Of a stretch of 64,000 bases of DNA, positions 1 through 7,205 are shown piece by piece. The notes beneath the pieces are model-generated. The model was not told the DNA's origin. It saw only the letters and a list, made by a program, of their open reading frames with translations, and made no database searches. Each line of letters opens with the position of its first letter. The stretch's first letter is position 1. This stretch comes from Caulobacter segnis (GTDB taxonomy: Bacteria; Pseudomonadota; Alphaproteobacteria; Caulobacterales; Caulobacteraceae). A program made the translations under genes and the position numbers. The stretch is from NCBI RefSeq assembly GCF_023935105.1, contig NZ_CP096040.1:1054001-1118000 (forward strand), in the 5' to 3' direction.

Positions 1-881
1 CAGACGATGCCGCCGGCCATGAACAGGATGGCGACCAGCAGCACGCTCAAGAAGAGCTGGCGGCCATAGCCCAGGGCCGTGACGCCGTAACCCAGCGAGA
101 AGGCCGTGGTCAGGTAGAACAGAGCGAAGCAGGCGACCACGGCGAAGGTGCCGCCGATCACCTCGCGGGCGTGGGTCTTGAACAGCTCGGCGACCGGCAC
201 GTGGGCCGGCGGCGCTTCATGGGCGGCGGCTTCGAAGGCTGCGGTCTCGGTCAGCTTCAGGCGGATCCACAGCCCGACCCCGACCAGCAGGATGCTGCCC
301 AGGAACGGCAGGCGCCAGCCCCAGGCCTGGAACTGCTCCGGCGTCAGGATCGCGCCGAGGATCAAAAAGAGGCCGTTGGCGGCGATGAAGCCGACCGGCG
401 CGCCCAGCTGGGGGAACATGCCGAAGCGCGCGCGCCAGCCGGGCGGAGCGTTCTCGACCGCCAGCAGGGCCGCGCCGCCCCACTCGCCGCCCAGGCCGAA
501 GCCCTGGCCGAAGCGCAGGACGCACAGCATGAATGGCGCGATCCAGCCCGCCTGGTGATAGGTCGGCAGGAAGGCCACCAGCAGGGTCGAGCCGCCCATG
601 ATGATCAGCGAGGCCACCAGGGTCGACTTGCGGCCGATGCGGTCGCCGAAGTGTCCGAACACGATCGAGCCTAGCGGCCGGGCGATGAACGCGACGCTGA
701 GGCTGGCGTAAGAGGCCAGCAGCTGCACGGCGGGGGAGGAGGCCGGGAAGAACAGCGGCCCGAACACCAGCGAGGCGGCGGTGGCGTAGATATAGAAGTC
801 GTAGAACTCGACGGCCGTGCCGATCAGGCTGGCGGCCAGCACGCGTCGCGTCGACGCGCCGGTAGCGCTCGATTGGGCCAT
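1..881 (-). CDS. MFS transporter, metabolite:H+ symporter (MHS) type, C-terminus cut by window edge
   Basis: About 293 N-terminal residues of an inner-membrane secondary transporter are visible. The start is the ATG at 881, preceded by a strong AAGGAGG ribosome site. Seen: an N-terminal helix with EFYDFYIYATAA, then the loop 2-3 signature FGHFGDRIGRKSTL near residue 75 and RFGQGFGLGGEWGGAALLAVENAP near residue 140, which are hallmarks of the MHS branch (ProP/KgtP/ShiA-like) of the major facilitator superfamily. These proteins import organic acids, betaines or aromatic acids with protons; the substrate here cannot be read. The gene lies 63 bp downstream of an Lrp regulator on the same strand, so co-transcription and amino-acid-linked control are plausible. 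The last part lies outside the window. Confidence 0.85.
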   Translation of the reverse strand, partial: MAQSSATGASTRRVLAASLIGTAVEFYDFYIYATAASLVFGPLFFPASSPAVQLLASYASLSVAFIARPLGSIVFGHFGDRIGRKSTLVASLIIMGGSTLLVAFLPTYHQAGWIAPFMLCVLRFGQGFGLGGEWGGAALLAVENAPPGWRARFGMFPQLGAPVGFIAANGLFLILGAILTPEQFQAWGWRLPFLGSILLVGVGLWIRLKLTETAAFEAAAHEAPPAHVPVAELFKTHAREVIGGTFAVVACFALFYLTTAFSLGYGVTALGYGRQLFLSVLLVAILFMAGGIV

Positions 882-910
882 GCTGGCCTCCTTGGAATGT
901 CGGATAGTGC

Positions 911-936
911 GGAGCGCGGCCCCCCGACCGCGCTCC
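911..936. other. 9-bp stem-loop between the lrp-type gene and the MFS gene
   Basis: GGAGCGCGG (911-919) pairs perfectly with CCGCGCTCC (928-936) across an 8-base loop. On the minus strand, which carries both flanking genes, the T-run precedes the hairpin instead of following it, so this is not a standard intrinsic terminator. It may attenuate or process the lrp-MFS transcript. Confidence 0.4.
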
Positions 937-944
937 AAAAGGTC

Positions 945-1442
945 TTAGCCCAGCGGGCTCACATACGGGCTGATCAGGCCCAGCGGCACGGCCGTCGAGT
1001 TCTTGACGCCACGGATGACGATGCGGCTCTCGATGTTCGAGACCAGGCCCAGCGACAGCAGCTTGTCTCGCAGGAACTCGTCGAAGGCGCGCATGTCGCG
1101 GGTGACGATCCGCATCTCGTAGTCGGCGGCGCCGGTGACGGTGGCGCACTGGACGACCTCGGCCCACTTGGCGACCGCCTGTTCGAACGTGTCCAGATTT
1201 TCCTTGGTCGGCAGCGACAGCTTGACGGTGCAGTAGACCTCGAAGCCCAGGCCGAGCTTTTCGCGGTCCAGGATCGTCACGCGGCGCTGGATGACACCGG
1301 CGTCTTCCAGCCTCTTGATGCGGCGCCAGCACGGGCTGGACGACAGACCAACACGTTCGGCGATCTCGGCGACGGACAGTCCGGCGTCGTGTTGGATGAG
1401 ATCGAGGATCTTGGCATCCACGGCGTCGAGTTGTTCGGACAA
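945..1442 (-). CDS. Lrp/AsnC family transcriptional regulator
   Basis: A 165-residue feast/famine regulator. An N-terminal helix-turn-helix (residues about 8-55, containing LSVAEIAERVGLSSSPCWRRIKRLE) is followed by the RAM/ligand domain (GAADYEMRIVTRDMRAFDEFL). Such proteins bind amino acids and control nearby metabolism genes as octamers. The chosen start is TTG at 1442 because GGAGGAA lies 5 bases before it and no ATG gives the full HTH. It is divergent from the indolepyruvate:ferredoxin oxidoreductase gene and upstream of an MFS gene, so it probably controls both in response to an (aromatic) amino acid; that ligand assignment is inference. Confidence 0.9.
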   Translation of the reverse strand: MSEQLDAVDAKILDLIQHDAGLSVAEIAERVGLSSSPCWRRIKRLEDAGVIQRRVTILDREKLGLGFEVYCTVKLSLPTKENLDTFEQAVAKWAEVVQCATVTGAADYEMRIVTRDMRAFDEFLRDKLLSLGLVSNIESRIVIRGVKNSTAVPLGLISPYVSPLG

Positions 1443-1510
1443 GAAATTCCTCCCCCCAGCGGGCGTTGACGCTCACTTCTTGCGCAAAACGACCACGAGT
1501 CGGGCACGCC

Positions 1511-1540
1511 TTGGGCAAACAATTTCCGCGCTTCTATAAG
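1511..1540 (+). promoter_or_regulatory. Sigma-70-like promoter of the indolepyruvate oxidoreductase gene
   Basis: TTGGGC (1511-1516), an 18-base spacer and TATAAG (1535-1540) lie 45-74 bases before the ATG at 1585, in the region shared with the divergent Lrp gene. The surrounding stretch is unusually A/T-rich for this window, as expected for an Lrp target. GGGAGGA near 1570 is the ribosome site. Confidence 0.5.
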
Positions 1541-1584
1541 ATATTGCGTAACGGGCGGGAAGACCCGGGAGGAAAATTTTTGCC

Positions 1585-4500
1585 ATGCGGCACTCGGAAG
1601 TCACGCTCGACGACAAATATGTGCTCGAAGATGGTCGCGCATTCATCACTGGCGTGCAGGCGCTGCTGCGGGTCCTGCTGGATCGCAAGCGCCTGGATCG
1701 CAAGGCTGGGTTGAACACCGGCGGCTATCTGTCGGGCTATCGCGGCTCGCCGCTGGGCGGCCTGGACCAGCAGGCCGCGCGCATCAAGAAACTGCTGACC
1801 GCGCACGACGTGGTCTTCCAGGAAGGCCTGAACGAGGACCTCGCGGCGACCGCCGTATGGGGCAGCCAGCAGGCCAACCTGTTCCCCGGCGCGCTTTATG
1901 ATGGCGTCTTTGGCATGTGGTACGGGAAGGCCCCTGGGGTCGACCGCACCGGCGACGTCTTCAAGCACGCCAATTTCGCGGGGACCTTCCCGACCGGCGG
2001 CGTGCTGGCGGTGGCCGGCGACGACCACGGCTGCAAGAGCTCGACCCTGCCGTCGCAATCCGAGTTCGCCTTCCAGGACTTCGAGATGCCGGTGCTGTCG
2101 CCCGCCGACGTCCAGGAGGTGCTGGATTACGGCATCCTGGGAATCGCCCTGTCGCGGTTCTCGGGCCTGTGGACCGGCATGATCGCCCTGGCCGACACCA
2201 TGGATTCGGGCGTGACCATCGACGTCTCGCTGGATCGCCACCACGCCGTCATTCCCGACTTCGCCTTCCCGCCCGGCGGCCTGGGCATCCGGCTGAAGGA
2301 TCAGCCGATGGAGAAGGAACGGCGCATGCGGCTGCACAAGCTGCCCGCCGCCCTGGCCTTCGCCCGCGCCAACCAGATCGACCGCGTGGTGCTGGGCGCC
2401 TCGCACGTGCGGGTGGGCAAGGCGCGCCTCGGCATCGTCTGCCAGGGGCAGGCGTACAAGGACGTGCTGGAAGCCTTCACGGCCATGGGCATGACCCTGC
2501 AGGAAGCCGCCGACCTGGGCGTCTCCATCTATAAGGTCGGCATGCCCTGGCCGCTGGAGCCGCTGGGCCTGCGCGCCTTCGCCGCCGGTCTCGAGACCCT
2601 GATGGTCATCGAGCACAAGCGCGGCCTGATCGAGCCCCAGGCCCGGGCCGCTCTTTATGACCTGCCCGCCCAGGCCCGCCCGCGCATCATCGGCAAGGTC
2701 GACGAGCGCGGCGCGCCGCTGCTGTCGGAGCTGGGTTCGCTGTCGGTCGCCGAAATCGCCCTGGCGATCTACGACCGCCTGCCGGACGGCCCGCACATGG
2801 AGCGGGCGCGCGCCTATCTGAACCGCGTCTCGGCCGCCGGCGTCGCCGCCGTCAGCTTGGCCGCCGACCAGGCCCGCAAGCCGTTCTTCTGCTCGGGCTG
2901 CCCGCACAACACCTCGACCAAGCTGCCGGAAGGCAGTCGCGCCTTGGCCGGCATCGGCTGTCACTACATGGCCGGGTTCAACGACCCGATGACCGACCTC
3001 AACACCCACATGGGCGGCGAGGGCCTGACCTGGGTGGGGGCGGCGCCGTTCACCAGCGAGAAGCACGTCTTCCAGAACCTGGGCGACGGCACCTACAACC
3101 ACTCGGGATCCCTCGCCATCCGGGGCGCGGTCGCGGCCAAGGCCAACATCACCTACAAGCTGCTCTATAACGACGCCGTCGCCATGACCGGCGGCCAACG
3201 CGCCGAGAGCGGCTTCACCCCCGCCCAGATCACTCGCCAGCTGGCGGCCGAGGGGGTGACCAAGACGGTCATCGTCGTCGACGAGCTGGAGCGCTATCAG
3301 GGCGTCACCGACCTGGCCCCCGGCGTCGAGATCTTTCCGCGCTCGGACCTGATGCGTGTGCAGGAGATGCTGCGCGACACCTCGGGCGTCACGGTGCTGC
3401 TCTACGACCAGACCTGCGCCACCGAGAAGCGCCGCCGCCGCAAGCGGGGGTCGATGCCCAAGGCGACGAAGCGCGTCTTCATCAACCCGCTGGTCTGCGA
3501 AGGCTGTGGCGACTGCTCGGTCAAGTCCAACTGCGTCTCGGTCGAACCGCTGGCCACGGAGTTTGGCCGCAAGCGCAAGATCAACCAGTCATCCTGTAAC
3601 CAGGACTACTCTTGCGTCGAGGGCTTCTGCCCCTCGTTCATCACCCTGGAGGGCGCCGAGAACGCCCAGTCCAAGACGCTGCCGGCGGCCCTGACCGCCG
3701 AGTCGACGCCGCTGCCCGAGTTCGAGCCGCTGCACGGCGTGCGCAAGATCCTGTTCACGGGCGTGGGCGGCACCGGCGTCACGACCGTGGCCTCGATCCT
3801 GGCCATGGCCGCCCATATCGACGGACGGGCCGGCAGCGTGGTCGACATGACGGGCCTCGCCCAAAAGGGCGGCTCGGTGTTCAGCCACGTCAAGATCGGC
3901 GAGACGGAAGAGACCATCGTCGGCGGCCGCGTGCCGGCCGCCAGCGCCGACGTGCTGATCGCCTGCGACCTGCTGGTCGCGGCCTCGCCCGAGGGGCTGT
4001 CGCTGTACGCCAAGGACCGCACGCGCGCGTTCGGCAACAGCGACTTCGCGCCGACCGCCGACTTCGTCACCAGCCGCGACGTCCGCTTCGACAGCGGGGC
4101 CATGGCCCGGCGGGTCAAGGGCGCGACCAACACCTTCGACGCCTGCCCGGCCCAGCACCTGGCCGAAAGCCAGTTCGGCGACGCCATCTATGCCAACATG
4201 ATCATGGTCGGCTTCGCCTGGCAGCGCGGGGTGATCCCGGTCTCCAGCCGCGCCCTCTATCGCGCCATCAAGCTGAACGGCGTCGACGCCGAGGCCAATC
4301 TGCAGGCCTTCGAGCTGGGTCGCCGCGTCGCCCATGATCCGTCGTCGGTCGAGGTCAAGGAAGACAAGACCCCGACGCCGGAGATGATGCCGCTGGACGA
4401 CCTGATCGCCCACCGTACGGCTGAGCTGACCGCCTACCAGAACGCCGCCTACGCCCGGCGCTATGCCGACAAGGTGGCCAAGGTGCGCGCGGCCGAGGAG

Positions 4501-5028
4501 GCCGTCAGCGGTCCGGACGGCGCCCTGCCGCTGACCCGCTCGGCGGCGGTGAACCTCTATAAGCTGATGGCCTACAAGGACGAGTACGAGGTCGCTCGTC
4601 TCTATACCGACGGCCGCTTCAAGGCCGAGCTGGCCGGGACCTTCAAGGGCGGTCAGGCCAAGGTCTGGCTCTCGCCGCCGCTGCTGGCCCCCAAAGACAA
4701 GGATGGCAAGCCCCGGAAGATCGCGTTCGGCGGCTGGATGCTGGACGTCGCCTTCCCGCTGATGGCCAAGATGAAGGGCCTGCGCGGCGGGGCGCTGGAC
4801 CTGTTCGGCCATACCGAGGAGCGCAAGATGGAGCGCGGCCTGATCGCCAGCTACGAGGTCGCCCTGGACCGCCTGACCGCCGGGCTCTCGAAGGAGAGCC
4901 TGCCCCTGGCCGTGCGCATCGCCGAGATCCCGCAGCAGATCCGCGGCTATGGCCACGTCAAGGATGCCTCGGTCGTCACGGCCAAGGCGGCCGAGGCCAA
5001 GCTCTGGGAGCAGTTGGGCGGTCGCTGA
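1585..5028 (+). CDS. Indolepyruvate:ferredoxin oxidoreductase, fused alpha-beta form
   Basis: A 1147-residue single-chain enzyme that oxidatively decarboxylates aryl-pyruvates (indolepyruvate, phenylpyruvate) to aryl-acetyl-CoA using thiamine diphosphate and an iron-sulfur acceptor. Seen: an N-terminal pyruvate-oxidoreductase core (GGYLSGYRGSPLGGLD near residue 48), a ThDP-binding stretch (GIGCHYMAGFNDPMTDLNTHM near 455), a cysteine cluster CEGCGDCSVKSNC near 637 followed by CNQDYSC and FCP, and the POR-gamma domain with GVGGTGVTTVASILAMAA near 726. The length matches the fused alphaproteobacterial form; the separate IorA/IorB of archaea are shorter. The divergent Lrp gene suggests control by amino-acid supply. 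It is used in degrading aromatic amino acids; the exact in vivo substrate is inferred from the family. Confidence 0.9.
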   Translation: MRHSEVTLDDKYVLEDGRAFITGVQALLRVLLDRKRLDRKAGLNTGGYLSGYRGSPLGGLDQQAARIKKLLTAHDVVFQEGLNEDLAATAVWGSQQANLFPGALYDGVFGMWYGKAPGVDRTGDVFKHANFAGTFPTGGVLAVAGDDHGCKSSTLPSQSEFAFQDFEMPVLSPADVQEVLDYGILGIALSRFSGLWTGMIALADTMDSGVTIDVSLDRHHAVIPDFAFPPGGLGIRLKDQPMEKERRMRLHKLPAALAFARANQIDRVVLGASHVRVGKARLGIVCQGQAYKDVLEAFTAMGMTLQEAADLGVSIYKVGMPWPLEPLGLRAFAAGLETLMVIEHKRGLIEPQARAALYDLPAQARPRIIGKVDERGAPLLSELGSLSVAEIALAIYDRLPDGPHMERARAYLNRVSAAGVAAVSLAADQARKPFFCSGCPHNTSTKLPEGSRALAGIGCHYMAGFNDPMTDLNTHMGGEGLTWVGAAPFTSEKHVFQNLGDGTYNHSGSLAIRGAVAAKANITYKLLYNDAVAMTGGQRAESGFTPAQITRQLAAEGVTKTVIVVDELERYQGVTDLAPGVEIFPRSDLMRVQEMLRDTSGVTVLLYDQTCATEKRRRRKRGSMPKATKRVFINPLVCEGCGDCSVKSNCVSVEPLATEFGRKRKINQSSCNQDYSCVEGFCPSFITLEGAENAQSKTLPAALTAESTPLPEFEPLHGVRKILFTGVGGTGVTTVASILAMAAHIDGRAGSVVDMTGLAQKGGSVFSHVKIGETEETIVGGRVPAASADVLIACDLLVAASPEGLSLYAKDRTRAFGNSDFAPTADFVTSRDVRFDSGAMARRVKGATNTFDACPAQHLAESQFGDAIYANMIMVGFAWQRGVIPVSSRALYRAIKLNGVDAEANLQAFELGRRVAHDPSSVEVKEDKTPTPEMMPLDDLIAHRTAELTAYQNAAYARRYADKVAKVRAAEEAVSGPDGALPLTRSAAVNLYKLMAYKDEYEVARLYTDGRFKAELAGTFKGGQAKVWLSPPLLAPKDKDGKPRKIAFGGWMLDVAFPLMAKMKGLRGGALDLFGHTEERKMERGLIASYEVALDRLTAGLSKESLPLAVRIAEIPQQIRGYGHVKDASVVTAKAAEAKLWEQLGGR

Positions 5029-5034
5029 CCACCC

Positions 5035-5078
5035 TGGCGTGGCGGGAGGTTCGTGCTAGGCTTCCCGCCATGAACAAG
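5035..5078 (+). repeat. 44-bp direct repeat, copy 1: promoter and start of the first ParD-like gene
   Basis: Identical over 44 bases to 5672-5715. It contains the inverted repeat TGGCGGGA (5040-5047) / TCCCGCCA (5063-5070), a GCTAGGCT element with TAGGCT at 5057-5062, and the first nine coding bases. TAGGCT ends 7 bases before the ATG, so a transcript from it would start at or next to the start codon (leaderless mRNA; inference). The palindrome is a likely operator for the antitoxin. Confidence 0.75.
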
Positions 5079-5378
5079 CTGGTGCGGACAGGTTCGGTCT
5101 CGGTCACCCTCCCGACCAGCGCGGTCGAGGAACTCGAGACGCGTGTCGCGGCCGGCGAGTTCGCGACCTTGGACGAGGCGGTGACGGCGGCGTTGCTGGA
5201 GCTTGAACACTTCCGCGCCATCGAACTGGTCGGCGGGGAGGCGGCGTTCCAGGCTTTGGCCGAAGAGATCGAGGTCGATCCGAGCGCGGGCATGGGCGAG
5301 ATCGACGCCTTCGAGTTCCTGCACGCGCTCAAGGCGAAGTATGACGGCATGGCGGATGCGCGGGACGAGCGCGCTTGA
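5070..5378 (+). CDS. ParD-like antitoxin
   Basis: A 102-residue protein resembling type II CopG/ParD antitoxins: a short N-terminal beta strand (TGSVSVTLPTSAVEELETRV) followed by a helical pair with GEFATLDEAVTAALLELE, the usual ribbon-helix-helix pattern. The acidic C-terminal half would wrap the toxin. It is translationally coupled to the next gene (TTGA overlap). The promoter lies in a copied 44-bp block with an inverted repeat reaching the start codon, consistent with autoregulation by the antitoxin-toxin complex. The family call rests on pattern and on the neighbour. Confidence 0.75.
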   Translation: MNKLVRTGSVSVTLPTSAVEELETRVAAGEFATLDEAVTAALLELEHFRAIELVGGEAAFQALAEEIEVDPSAGMGEIDAFEFLHALKAKYDGMADARDERA

Positions 5379-5662
5379 AGCCTGTCCGCTTGAGCGCCCC
5401 GGCCGCCAAGGACATTCAAGGAATTGGCGACGAAATCGCGGCGGATAAACCCAAGGCCGCGTCGGCGTTCGTCGTGCAACTGCTTCAGCGTTGCCAGAGC
5501 CTCGCCAATGCGCCGGAAGGTTATGGCCTGAGGCCGGAGTTCGGTGTGGCCGTCAGAGGCGTGACCGTGCCGCCTTATGTGATCCTCTATCGTGTCCGTC
5601 CCCGTGACATCCTAATCCTCGGCGTTCGACACGGTGCGCGACAGCCGGTTGTCTTCAAGTGA
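5375..5662 (+). CDS. RelE/ParE-family toxin
   Basis: 95 residues with the compact RelE/ParE fold pattern: an N-terminal strand KPVRLSAPAAKDIQGIGDEIAAD, a helical hairpin, then the C-terminal strands VPPYVILYRVRPRDILILGVRHGAR, where the Tyr/Arg/His-Arg positions typical of ParE are kept. The start is TTG at 5375, overlapping the antitoxin stop (TTGA), so translation is coupled. ParE toxins poison gyrase and RelE toxins cut mRNA on the ribosome; which applies is not decidable here, although the missing catalytic tail fits ParE better. Confidence 0.8.
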   Translation: MKPVRLSAPAAKDIQGIGDEIAADKPKAASAFVVQLLQRCQSLANAPEGYGLRPEFGVAVRGVTVPPYVILYRVRPRDILILGVRHGARQPVVFK

Positions 5663-5671
5663 CGCGCGCGA

Positions 5672-5715
5672 TGGCGTGGCGGGAGGTTCGTGCTAGGCTT
5701 CCCGCCATGAACAAG
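5672..5715 (+). repeat. 44-bp direct repeat, copy 2: promoter and start of the second ParD-like gene
   Basis: Exact copy of 5035-5078, including the inverted repeat, the GCTAGG element and ATGAACAAG. Sequence similarity at the DNA level stops directly after the third codon. The two antitoxin genes therefore share the same promoter-operator. Confidence 0.75.
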
Positions 5716-5994
5716 GCTCTGCACCCGGTGACCGTGACCCTCAGCGCCGAGGACGCCGCCGACCTGCAGGCGCGGGTCGAGCGCGGCGAGTTCGCGTCGC
5801 TAGACGAGGGCGTCGCGGCCGAGCTGGCCGAGCTGAACTACCGCCGGGCGGCCGAGATCGTCGGCGGCCCGGAGCAGCTTGAGGCGCTGCTGGATCAGCT
5901 GGAAACGTCCCCGACGCTGGACCCTTCGGAGTGGGTCGGCGGCGAGCGCTCGCTGTCCGACATGCTGGCGGACCTCAAGGCGCGCGGATCCTAG
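5707..5994 (+). CDS. Second ParD-like antitoxin with no adjacent toxin
   Basis: A 95-residue paralogue of the protein at 5070-5378: VTVTLSAEDAADLQARVERGEFASLDEGVAAELAELN aligns with the first antitoxin, and both continue with a RxAEIVGG/RAIELVGG motif. The start is the ATG at 5707 inside the second copy of the 44-bp promoter block. No toxin follows; the next gene is an FAD oxidase beginning 8 bp later. It may cross-neutralise the upstream toxin or be a remnant of a tandem duplication that lost its toxin. Confidence is high that it is coding and moderate on function. Confidence 0.7.
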   Translation: MNKALHPVTVTLSAEDAADLQARVERGEFASLDEGVAAELAELNYRRAAEIVGGPEQLEALLDQLETSPTLDPSEWVGGERSLSDMLADLKARGS

Positions 5995-6001
5995 GCGCGC
6001 C

Positions 6002-7120
6002 ATGACCCAGGACTTCGATTTCGACGCCGTGGTCGTCGGCGCCGGCGCTGTCGGGCTCGCGTGCGGCCATGCGCTTTCCAAGCGGGGCCTGGTCGTCGCC
6101 GTGCTGGAGGAGCAGGGCCACATCGGCCAGGGCGTGTCGTCGCGCAATTCCGAGGTGATCCACGGCGGGCTCTACTATCCGACCGGTTCGCTGAAGGCCA
6201 AGCTGTGCGTGAAGGGGCGGCGCTTGTTGTACGCGTTCCTCGACCTGCACGGCGTCGCCTACAAGCGCTGCGGCAAGCTGGTGGTGGCGACCTCCGAGGA
6301 CGAGATTTCGCGCCTGGACGCCATCTGGGACCAGGCCCTGGCCAACGACGTCGAGGGCATGGAGCGGCTGACCGGCGAACAGGCCCGGGCGATGGAGCCG
6401 GGCCTCAACGCCCACGCGGCGCTGCTGTCGCCGCAGAGCGGCGTCTTCGCCAGCCACGACTACATGCTGGCCCTGCAGGGCGAGATCGAGGCGGCCGGCG
6501 GGGCGGTGGTGCTGTCGACGCCGTTCGAGCGCGCCGAGCCCTTCAAGGGCGGCGGCTTCAAGGTGCGGGCGGGCGGCGCCGATCCGACCAGCCTGACCTG
6601 CCGGCTGCTGGTGACCGCGCCGGGCCTGTCGTCGCAGGAGGCCGCCGGTCGTATCGAGGGTTATCCGGCCGACCGCATCCCCAAGGCCCACTACGGCAAG
6701 GGGGTCTATTTCCGCCTGACCGGCAAGGCGCCGTTCCAGCGGCTGATCTATCCGCCGCCGATCCACGGGGCGCTGGGCACCCACTATCGCAACGACCTCG
6801 GCGGCCAGGCCGTGTTCGGGCCCGACCTGGAATACGTGCCCGCGCCCGACTATTCGGTCGACCCCGGCAGGGCCGAGGCCTTCGCCGCCTATATCCGCAA
6901 GTTCTGGCCGGGCCTGCCCGACGGCGCCCTGACCCCCGACTACGCTGGCGTACGGCCCAAGCTGCACGGCCCGGACGAGCCCCAGCCCGACTTCCAGCTG
7001 CGCGGCGCCGACGATCACGGCCTCGAAGGTCTGATGGCCCTGTTCGGCATCGAGAGCCCCGGCCTGACCAGTTCGCTGGCGATCGGGGAAGAGGTCGCCG
7101 ACCGTCTGCTGGGCGCATGA
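6002..7120 (+). CDS. FAD-dependent oxidoreductase, L-2-hydroxyglutarate oxidase (LhgO)-like
   Basis: 372 residues of the DAO/glycine-oxidase fold. Seen: the Rossmann FAD motif VVVGAGAVGLACGHALSKRG at residues 9-28, SSRNSEVIHGGLYYPTGSLKA near 45 (characteristic of L-2-hydroxyglutarate dehydrogenases), and a C-terminal FAD-contact segment ALFGIESPGLTSSLAIGEEVADRLL. It would oxidise L-2-hydroxyglutarate or a related 2-hydroxy acid at the membrane and pass electrons to quinone or oxygen. The start is the ATG at 6002, 8 bp after the second antitoxin; the longer upstream reading overlaps that gene and is not used. The substrate is inferred from the family. Confidence 0.85.
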   Translation: MTQDFDFDAVVVGAGAVGLACGHALSKRGLVVAVLEEQGHIGQGVSSRNSEVIHGGLYYPTGSLKAKLCVKGRRLLYAFLDLHGVAYKRCGKLVVATSEDEISRLDAIWDQALANDVEGMERLTGEQARAMEPGLNAHAALLSPQSGVFASHDYMLALQGEIEAAGGAVVLSTPFERAEPFKGGGFKVRAGGADPTSLTCRLLVTAPGLSSQEAAGRIEGYPADRIPKAHYGKGVYFRLTGKAPFQRLIYPPPIHGALGTHYRNDLGGQAVFGPDLEYVPAPDYSVDPGRAEAFAAYIRKFWPGLPDGALTPDYAGVRPKLHGPDEPQPDFQLRGADDHGLEGLMALFGIESPGLTSSLAIGEEVADRLLGA

Positions 7121-7205
7121 CAAATCGTTCATGAGGCCTGGCCTTGGCCGGGCCCTCCCGCGTGCTAGCAATTCCGTCTTCGGAGTTTCGGGCGAGGGGC
7201 GTCCC

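Noticed and set aside
911..936. Intrinsic terminator after the first Lrp gene
   Set aside because: The T-run is on the wrong side of the hairpin for the minus-strand transcript; listed only as a stem-loop.
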